A stretch of 64,000 nt of DNA from Aquanectria penicillioides (Eukaryota; Ascomycota; Sordariomycetes; Hypocreales; Nectriaceae). A program made the translations under genes and the position numbers. The notes under the pieces are model-generated. The model was not told the DNA's origin. It was given only the letters and a program-made list of their open reading frames with translations, and searched no databases. How positions within the stretch are numbered: position 1 is the first letter of the stretch; every line of letters begins with the position of its first letter. Below, in pieces: positions 55,954 through 64,000 of this stretch. The stretch covers positions 1,240,001 to 1,304,000 of the forward strand of contig PYIU01000004.1 in NCBI GenBank assembly GCA_003415625.1. The letters are read 5' to 3'.

Positions 55954-58900
55954 ATGGAGACTGGCGAATACGAAACCAACTCCTTCCTGATTGTTCGTGC
56001 CCATTTCAACTTGTCTTCCCCCGACCCCTCACTAATCGATGCCCTTGTGTAGAATAATGTCGCGTCCGTCACCTTCCGAGTTTACGAGCCGTCCCCGGAC
56101 CAGTCGCAGGCTTTCCATCTTGCGGCTCTCGAGTTTGAGGGAACTCTGCGAGATCAGGGGCACATTGTATCATACGATGCCAATCGACGAGCGATATGGC
56201 TTTTCCAAGTCAACAGCAAGGACGAGGCCAACGAAGTCATCGCCCGGTTGCCAGAAGCCACCCTCGAATACTGCGGCCACTCTCTTGCGATGGTAGAGGA
56301 TGGTGCTTTCGATCCGATGAGCCTCCAAAAGAACCGAGCTAATGGAAATGCTCCGTTGAATACCCCGACAAGCTCCTCTTCGACCGGCCCCGTGATGGAA
56401 TCGTCCCAGCGCAATTCTTTCACCTCGCCATCGCAGAGTTCTGTCATGCAGGACAGCGATGGCAGGTTGGCTACGACCTCGACTACTGACCCTAAGCAAG
56501 GGCAAACCGCCCTCAAAACCGTATATGAACAGTTCATTGCTGGAATACTTTCAGCAGTATCATTCACATTTTGTAGCCAGTCGATGGCTATTCCCCTTAA
56601 TTACCGTACAGTGTTGATTCCCCCACCACCGAACCCTCACGACATCGACGATGCTCCGACCAGAAATGAGCCGATCCTCGGTACTTTCAGGACGTATTTA
56701 ACAACAACGGGATCGTTTATCATCAGCCTGTGTTTTTCCTATTGCAAGAGTCTCTCGTCATTGGAGGATGTCATGGCAGCGAATCTCATGTCCCCAAATC
56801 GACCCATTCTCGCAGCACCCTTCGGCGTTTTGGCAACAAAGCAAGGTCTTTTGAATGGCGAGAACACGACGGGACAAGACACCGGTTTGGCTCAAACGCC
56901 AAACACCCAAGCTCTGAGCTTCAGAGGGGGACTCGATTTAAACGATTCCGTCTGGAAACAGAAGTGCATCAAAGCACTTGAGTTATCCGGCCTGGACCCT
57001 TCTTCTCTGAGATCATGTTCGTGGGTGAATCTCATGGTATCAAGACGATCAATACAGGACACAGATAATGAAATGAAGAGGTCAACAGCATCTGTGCCCT
57101 GGCCAGGATCTCTCTGTTTCCGGAAGAAGCCAGTTGAAGTATCAGCTACTTACCGTGTCGGTGATACCATGTTCAGCGGTCATGAAGAATGCCATGATCC
57201 GCTAGGCAATGCTCGTGGCTGGTACGCTAGTACTGCGGAAAGAGACGAGAAATTTGCGAAACGAAAAGCCGAAAGGGTCGCCGCTATTGCGAAAGAAGCG
57301 AATAGCAACGAACCTCAGACCCAGAGACCCAACGGCCAATCACCTCTAGCCCTCCGGCGACCAAGTGCGGCAGCAGCCGGTGTGATGTATCCAACTCCAC
57401 CCGACGCCATTCAACAGCAACTAGGTGTAACCCCTTCATTCGAAGGCACTATCTCAAGCCCTGGAAATCCGCCCCCGACGACCGCGGTGGTTGACATCGA
57501 TACTAACATGCCCCCGCGAATCCTATCGGCGAAACTTTTAATGATGGCTGGGATGCAACCAATCAACCGAAGCGGGATCGAAGTGATAGTAACCTCCTAG
57601 GCGACTCCGACAACATGTTTGGTGACATGAGTGGAGACATGTTTGGTGAACATGACATAACTGAGGACGACTTCAATTTTTTTGACGAGCAGCCTGGTGA
57701 CGTCGATTTGGATTTGGCCATGGGAGATGTCCATGTTGATCTTATCCCTCAACCATCTCAAGTAGTGCCTCAAGTTCCGATTGTTGATATGGAACCTCCA
57801 AAGGTCATTGAAGAAGAACCTGTCCAAAGGCCCAAACTAGAAACCAACGACGATGCTGTTTTCGCGAAACCCGAGCTTAAGCATGCCCGAAGCTCGCTGA
57901 ACGACGAGCTCAGCCAGCGTAGCAGAACCGACCAGGCAGGGTCCACGAAGAGAGAATCAAGTCCTTTCGATCCCGATACCGTTTTCAAGAGGGTCCGAGC
58001 GTCGCTGCTAATATCTGTGGATGATCAGAACATTAGCCCACGGAGTCAACGAAAGAACGGAATATTCCAAAAGGTCGACTTTGACCCCAAGCTACCAATG
58101 ATTAACAAGAAGTATGAGCAAGGTGGAACTTATGATTTTATGACAGACCGGTCTATAGATAAGTCAAAACGTGTTCAGGGAACTCACTCGGAACATAAGT
58201 ATTTGGAACGACATGGAAAGTTGAACAACAAGCCGAAGGAGCTTCCAGCTGGCTCACTGATGAAAACATTTGCCGGCATTGAGGCACCAGTACCACAGCC
58301 GAGCCCCACAAAGATGGAGAGCTTTGGCCTGGGTTTTGACGATAGTGATATGGAGTCGGATGATAACGATTCAACCTCGCCATCAGAGGGTCCCGTGTCA
58401 CCAGTCAAGTCGAGTGTCAAACGAGTTATTCTCGATGAAGAAGATGCAATCTCGCAAGTCACCTCCATCAAAGATATGGACATCCTCGACGAGCTCCCCG
58501 ATGAGCAGCTTGCGATCGAATTACCGAGGTTGTCTAAGCCAGGGCCTCCAGAGATCTCCCTCTACAAGTTTTTCTCAGACCCAGAACCCCTTGCTTTGGA
58601 CCTTGGCCTTGCAGATGAAGACATGGTTCAAATAGCGCAACTCATCACTGAACAAGCGGCAACTGGATCCCTCGAGATAGGCATTGGGCACAAAAACGAG
58701 GCTAAAGGATCACTTGCTACAATCAAGAGCCAAGAACTTTTAATTGCTCGGAACTCACTTCAACTTCTACAGAACATTATTCCTTCTAGCCTTGGCGGAG
58801 CAGCACCGATCAGATTGAAGGGTTATCTCGATGTTACCGATGTTCCCCTATTAGGGCAGCCGAACAGGCTTCAACCTCGTGCAATTCCAGGCAGGGACCC

Positions 58901-60563
58901 AAATGCTGAACAACTACGCGCCAACAACCTATACCAAATCCCCGGTCCACATCTAGAGGTCCGGAGGTCCGACACGAAACTATCAGTGCTGCCATCGGCA
59001 GTTACGTTTTGGGAAAGCCTGGGACTAGCACCCTCAGCAGGAGGCAAAGACGTCAATGCTCTTTGCGTATTCCCAGGGTGGAAAGGCATGGCAGACCACG
59101 TTGGGACGTTCCTCTGTCGGTTGAAAGGTGTATACGAGTCTCTCAAACTGGGAACATTTAGCAACATGGAACTTCCTGGGGATTTGGACGATGGCATTCT
59201 GGCACACGAAGTCGATCGAATCTCCACTTCGCCTGATGCCACTCTCACTGGACATGGGTCATCATTGGTTGAGAGCATGGAAGTCCTGAGAACATCGTTG
59301 TCAGAATGGACGGCCAAGCGGAAAAATCTCGTCATCTATTTTGTGTATTCCCCGGATAACCCTGGATCGATAATCGAAGCGTGCTCTGCATTCCAGCGCT
59401 GTTTTGATACCTACAGCAAGACTTTATCATCTCGGAAGGAATCACCACAAAATGAGCTCGTCCTGCAGCTGGTGCCATCGGATTTCATCTCTTCGACAAC
59501 CTCTCTTGTGGTTCCTTCACCGACCGAGTTGGCCAAGCTGTGCATCGAAACGTATGATCGTTGCACACTGTTCCTCACACCCGAATTTGGTGGCCCGACG
59601 CCTGCACCAGCCGTCGTGTTGGAGCAGCCGCTGCCTCGAATCATCGACTTTAAGCTGACAAACTCGCCCTCGGCATCCCTTATGCATGAGAACTCATGTA
59701 TTCATGTTGCATATGCTCAGAGCATTGATGAACGATGGGTCACAGCCGCTTGGACCGATAACCGTGGGCAGCAACAAGCTACCGCTTCGTACTGCTTGGG
59801 CAGGAAGGGCAAGCCTCTATCAACCTCAATGAACGAGATTGCCCACGAAATCTGGGAATCCACGCTTGATATAATATCAGTATGGAAAGTACATTGGCGA
59901 ATCATCATCACGAAATCTGGGCCAATGGACCCGGCAGAGATGGAGTTTTGGGTTGACTTGGCTCGTACGGAGAGTAAAGCGACCGTGGCCATGATTCTCA
60001 TGACAGTCGATACGAACCCATCGCTGCAGCTGATCCCCCCAATTATCAAGGTGCCCCATACGGCAACATCTGCGTTCTACTCGACTCCTGTTTCCACGCC
60101 ACAAGCAAGCATTCTCTCGCCCGAACAAATGAACACGCCGGCAACACCGATGCGCGACGCCAACGCTGCGGCGGCGACTCCTGGAGCTGATAGTGCTGGG
60201 GAAGCAGACGCCGATTCCTTCCTCATCGATGCTACGGACCAGACATGGGGTGCTGTGGCTGGCCATAGGCTGAGCAACTCGACCACCTTGCTGGAGGTTC
60301 GCCCCGCCCTTGTGAGCGGCTATCTCATCAAGCGAACCGGGAACAAGATCGAGGATCCTCCGGTCGTGATGGAGGTCAACCTGGTGCACACCGAAGCCAC
60401 GCCGCGAGCTTACGAACCGCTCCTTCGAGAAATGCTAAGCTACTTCAGAGGCCTCGGAACCTTGGCTAGAGCGAGGGGCATCGTGGACAGGGAGACGGAT
60501 GTGCGGCCGTGGCACATAGCAGCAGCCGAAAAGGGCGTGCGGGCATTGTATCTGTTACTGTGA
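55954..60563 (+). CDS. MED13: Mediator kinase-module subunit Med13, with an apparent 1-base frame error
   Basis: Two exons: 55954-55992 (METGEYETNSFLI) and 56053-60563. The intron has a GTTCGT donor and TGTAG acceptor and restores NNVASVTFRVYEPS, matching Med13 N-termini. Med13-N blocks include ARLPEATLEYCGHSLAMVED and KTVYEQFIAGILSAVSFTFC. Past residue 499 the frame breaks at the C-run 57511-57515: TNMPP must continue ANPIGETFNDGWDATN, which needs one more C. Beyond it come GDMFGEHDITEDDFNFFDEQ, the linker, the PIWI-like middle (VNALCVFPGWKGMADHVGTF) and the Med13-C region (VDLARTESKATVAMILMTVD, then AEKGVRALYLLL at the end). With the base restored the length is 1516 residues. Med13 bridges the Cdk8 kinase module to core Mediator and regulates stress and carbon genes. 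Confidence 0.93.
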
Positions 60564-61386
60564 CATTCACATTGGAAGGTATTATCTCTACGAGCAGGTT
60601 AGGAGAGGATGGCTGGGTGTTTCGGCGTTGGACATAACCACTATGATGCATGCTGGATAGGTACAAATAAAATAAACACATGACTCCTAACTACCATTGC
60701 TCGCTATCAAATGAGTGTAGCAGTAAGACAAGGCGGCGATGGCAAATTGCTCAAACAAAAAGTGCTTCCTCGCTCCCTTTATATCTCAGCCCCAAAGAAT
60801 CGCTAACTAAACGAAGGAAGATGCAAGCATTGATATGATTTGAGCCACAACACGCAACGGTACAAGAAATAGACAAAGTTCCTCCCAACAATTCAACCAC
60901 AGTCGTGATCGATACTTTCGATAATCCTCATCCTGGGACGAGTTCTGTTGTGACGGTGCCAAGTCCATCGAAAACGAACAGGATGAGGTGAGTTGAACAA
61001 GAGCGACATAACAAAATCAAGCGTATGAAAGGCACCCAGACAAAGGAGAGAATTTTTTTTTTTTTTCAAAGTCTAGCCGGAAACACGCGAGGTTCGGGAT
61101 TGTTGATTAGGATATCAACCGTGTCTGGTGACTTGAGGTTGTGCGGCGGTGCTAATCCAGCACTCCACCAGCATTGACAGATATGCCCGAGCATATCTCG
61201 AACTAAGAACGTATGAAGGGTCATGCCGTGTGCAGCGGCCGCTATGGCCAGTTGCGCACAGGAGACAATAGAGTAGTACTGTTTGTCGAGCATAGGGCAA
61301 CACGGTTGAGTGCCGTGGCCCATGCGGATACTATCGCATTAGATCGTCCAAGCATTGCCATTCTTCTGGATGGCACATGAGGTTGA
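60564..61386. other. Convergent 3' region between MED13 and the retropepsin-like gene
   Basis: Contains both 3' UTRs; a T-run lies at about 61051-61066. Small minus-strand frames near 61066-61323 show no family similarity. Confidence 0.55.
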
Positions 61387-62325
61387 TCAAAGAATTTCCC
61401 GGGTTTGTTCCTGGGATTCTTGCCAAGAAAGAGATAGGGGGCGGCCAGTGGGGATGCCATTCAATTCCAGGATCTTCTCCAAGACTGGCCTCCCCAAAAC
61501 CACGTCTGCCCTGGTCCAGTAAGGATTGCAGACGATGAAGTATGTGCTAGTTCTGGGCACGGGGAGCTCGCCCCATCCCAACTCGACAAAAACGTCTTCG
61601 ACAAGGTGGTGGGGTGTAATGAAACAGACATTAGGGATGGCGATTTGTTGATTATACCATCCAGGTGGCACATCAACAATATCACAGTGCAAACTATCGG
61701 CAACGTATCTGGAGATGAGATTGGTGTTGAGGAGCCAATCCACAGCCACCATCAACTGCCGCGAACGGTTGTTGGGCCCTGTGAGGGTGATGCCAAGTGA
61801 GTTCGAGATGTCGGGTGGTGGAGAGTTGCTTGGGAAGTTGTTTAGAACGCTATAGGCACTTGGTATCATAGGGTTGTCCATGATTGCTCCCGAGCTTTGT
61901 GGCGGGAACCCGTCCGGGTTAAAGAACGGCGGGGTTGAGGCTTGCGGCGGGAAGCCATTGAAGAAGGGGGGCCCAATGCCTTCCAAGGGCCGAAAACTGG
62001 ACGCTGGAGTTTGGACGGAAGAATGGTGCGTGGTTATGGGCGAAGCTATATATGCTTCTTGAGTTTGAGTTGTCGACGCGACAGATGGCCGAGGTGCCGG
62101 CGGTGGTGGAGCAGTGGCGGGCACTGGGCCTGGGGGACGCCTTCGACGATGCCGTGGTTGATTGAGAAACCTCTTCCGAACCTTCTTCCGAATCCTTCGC
62201 CCCTGAGGGTTGCTGTGAGAACCAGATCGTCTTCCACGGGACAAGCGGGTTGCGGCAGAGACGTCAAAGGGGTTGTCGAGTAAACAAGTCTGGTCCTCTC
62301 GCTCAGGGTTCATGCCTCGCCGCAT
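61387..62325 (-). CDS. Uncharacterised protein with a degenerate retropepsin-like domain
   Basis: One exon of 312 residues, starting MRRGMNPEREDQTCLLDNPF. The first 150 residues are disordered: a basic part (GRRIRKKVRKRFLNQPRHRR) and then a Pro-rich part. Residues about 190-300 look folded. The stretch MVAVDWLLNTNLISRYVADS occupies the place of the D-T/S-G-A-x-x-NLIS active-site loop of retropepsin-like proteins. The segment TYFIVCNPYWTRADVVLGRP, followed by VLEKILEL, fits their second-lobe strand ending in D-V-I-L-G-R-x-x-L. The catalytic D-T/S-G triad reads D-W-L, so proteolysis is unlikely if the assignment is right. A similar NLIS-containing gene begins at the right edge of the window. 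Function is unknown and the family link is an inference from motifs. A further spliced exon at either end cannot be excluded. Confidence 0.55.
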   Translation of the reverse strand: MRRGMNPEREDQTCLLDNPFDVSAATRLSRGRRSGSHSNPQGRRIRKKVRKRFLNQPRHRRRRPPGPVPATAPPPPAPRPSVASTTQTQEAYIASPITTHHSSVQTPASSFRPLEGIGPPFFNGFPPQASTPPFFNPDGFPPQSSGAIMDNPMIPSAYSVLNNFPSNSPPPDISNSLGITLTGPNNRSRQLMVAVDWLLNTNLISRYVADSLHCDIVDVPPGWYNQQIAIPNVCFITPHHLVEDVFVELGWGELPVPRTSTYFIVCNPYWTRADVVLGRPVLEKILELNGIPTGRPLSLSWQESQEQTREIL

Positions 62326-63597
62326 GATTGTAACTGCGACTTCTTCCTTGGTAGATTCGTGAAGTAGTTTCGGGTGTGACTGCTTTTCATGTCGCGCACC
62401 GTTTGGGTGCCCACCTTTCTCATTTCGGTCAGCGAAGGTGAAGATCTCGCAAGGACGGGGAAGATGACGACAGAAACACCTCGATGGAGATGGAGATGGA
62501 GGAACCGGAGAGCGAAAGTGTCGATAGGTTGAAATGCGCTAAATGACCAAACTTGTATAGGATCAACCCTTCGAAGGCGAAAAAAGGGCGCGGGGAGAGG
62601 AGAAGGCGAAGTGAGAACTGCGGGTGTATCCCATGGAGTTGGATAAGCTTGCTGAAGGTGACGTTTAAACCTGGCCGAAGCGTCCCAGAGTGTCGCTCAG
62701 TGGCAAGCCTTGTATTCCCAAATCCAATTCACAAAGTAGTTTCCCCTCCCAATCTAGCTGCAGTGCATTTATTTAAGAGCCTTGTGCCTTTGACAAGACA
62801 ACCTGGCCCCACCTCCATTGCTACGAGGAAGAGAGTGTGTTGTTGTTGTTGTTGTTGTAGGCGGCCAGATGCCTCCTAAATTTTGGAAGGGGAGGGCTCT
62901 GAGAGGGCCATTTTTCAACTCCACGAGTGCTCTGCATGTGGCGTACATGCATTTTGATAAACATCAAGGCCCCGTGGGCTCCAGCCTCCCGTGCAGCAGC
63001 AAAAGGGGAGGCATGCGAGAGAGGATGAGGTCCCCGAGTCTGGTTTCCAGCGGCGGTGCGGGCGGAGGCGGATGATATTGGTCGAGCTGGCCGGGGGTGT
63101 TTTTCGACTTCCGGTGTAATTTCCAATATAGGTGCACCACTCTGCTGTGAATCACAAAGCTGGCGTGAGAAGCCCTCGGTGAAGTGGTGTGGTAAAGTGC
63201 AATCCCGTGATGGGAGCAGCGGGGGAAGCGGAAACATCAAAGCCGGGCCGGCAACTTCGGCTCAGCTCAGCTCAGCTTCGACAATTGGGGATTGGGATTT
63301 CGGCTGGCTCCAAAATCACAATTATTGCGGTGACGTGGCGCCCATCACATGCATCGCAATGCAACCTCCACGTCTCGCCTCGCCTTTGAGGCTCCGTGGG
63401 ATCGAATCGCCGCGCTGGGCCCCTGGCGCGAGGCGTTCGCAAATTTGCCATTGAAGCGTCATGCCTCCCTTTTTATGATCGAGGCGAAGCGAGGCGGGGA
63501 AAGAAGCAGCCGACGTATCGGCCTTCCGAATGGGCTCGGTGTTGGATATTCAAGTGATATGCCAGGCCGATCATCGCAAACTTTCCAATGGTCATAG
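62326..63597. other. Intergenic stretch between the two retropepsin-like genes
   Basis: Contains the promoter of the gene at 61387-62325, a GTT microsatellite and GC-rich sequence. No supported gene. Confidence 0.5.
62838..62859. repeat. GTT trinucleotide microsatellite
   Basis: Seven TTG/GTT units, intergenic. Confidence 0.85.
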
Positions 63598-63753
63598 TCA
63601 ACAACCAATTCTCCGTCAACAATCGCCTTTTTCCCATGTGTTCTCCAAGCACTTCGCCAGTGCCTCCCAATTTTCCAAGAGACTGTAAGTCTTTGCCTGC
63701 CAGAGCACAACATCCATCCCATATTCAACACTCTATGGCAGACTACGATAGAA

Positions 63754-64000
63754 ATGCCAGATCACACCGTCATCCTGGTTATACAATCCTGGGCGTTGCC
63801 ATTTCAAGATCGTCTGGGGGGCGACGACCCCCCACTGCATCACGGCCCCAACACGTCAATCGAGGCCACGGCTAAGTTCAAGACCGGACGAGAGAAGACG
63901 AACTTGATCTCGGACAAATTTGCAACGAGGTTGCTTGACGGCCAGGGCACCATACCCCCTGACCACGCCGCTTTCATGGGCATTCGCTGGAGTTCTTATC
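63754..64000 (+). CDS. 5' part of a second NLIS-motif (retropepsin-like) protein, cut by the window end
   Basis: An open frame runs from a stop at 63595-63597 to the window end. The first in-frame ATG is at 63754 (MPDHTVILVIQSWALPFQDR). At 63880-63950 it reads ATAKFKTGREKTNLISDKFA followed by TRLLDG. This lines up with the active-site loop of retropepsin-like proteins (D-T-G-x-x-x-NLIS), with the first Asp replaced by Lys but Thr-Gly kept. The neighbour at 61387-62325 carries NLISRYVADSL at the equivalent place. The upstream frame without ATG (from 63598) might be coding if joined to an upstream exon. With only 82 codons visible, the family assignment is tentative. Confidence 0.4.
   Translation, partial: MPDHTVILVIQSWALPFQDRLGGDDPPLHHGPNTSIEATAKFKTGREKTNLISDKFATRLLDGQGTIPPDHAAFMGIRWSSY

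Overview
The window is nuclear DNA of a filamentous ascomycete (Pezizomycotina), most likely a sordariomycete and plausibly a member of the Hypocreales. The signs are short 50-140 bp GT..AG introns in compact genes, GC-rich codon use, long gene-free stretches full of microsatellites, and fungus-typical proteins: Clr5-domain protein, CreC, CreD, a Slm1-type BAR/PH protein and Med13. No rRNA, tRNA, CRISPR array or intact transposon was recognised.

Layout. The left edge (1-688) holds a Clr5-domain gene on the minus strand that runs off the window. Next come an SLM1 homologue (4400-6045) and the arrestin CreD (8356-10357), both on the minus strand. A gene-poor stretch of about 6.8 kb with simple repeats follows. 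Then come a divergent CDC27/APC3 TPR gene (17202-19648) and CreC (21240-23866), both minus. GEM1/Miro (25818-27775, plus) converges with the mRNA cap methyltransferase ABD1 (28233-29662, minus). An MFS drug-type transporter (30481-32251) sits between AT-rich flanks. RPN7 (33449-35021, plus) converges with alanine aminotransferase (35579-37215, minus). After another 3.9 kb of low-complexity DNA come mitochondrial bL33m (41160-41474, plus) and a 1178-residue coiled-coil protein (41971-45713, minus).

From 46.2 to 50.4 kb the DNA looks decayed. A DUF3604 pseudogene carries several nonsense and frame changes, mostly of the CpA-to-TpA type expected from RIP, and next to it lies a 5'-truncated MFS relic. 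The right part returns to housekeeping genes: a small membrane protein, ENP2, and MED13 divergent from ENP2. Two genes at the right edge look like degenerate retropepsin-like proteins; the second is cut by the window end.

Working together. CreC and CreD belong to the same ubiquitin-linked carbon catabolite regulatory network and lie about 11 kb apart. CreD (arrestin adaptor) and Slm1 (BAR/PH, TORC2 target) both act at the plasma membrane on transporter turnover. ENP2, ABD1, RPN7, MED13, GEM1, ALT and bL33m are unrelated housekeeping functions.

A striking quality signal: four strongly conserved genes (creD, ABD1, ALT, MED13) each need one extra C in a C-run to restore the frame. These are best read as homopolymer errors in the assembly rather than broken genes.
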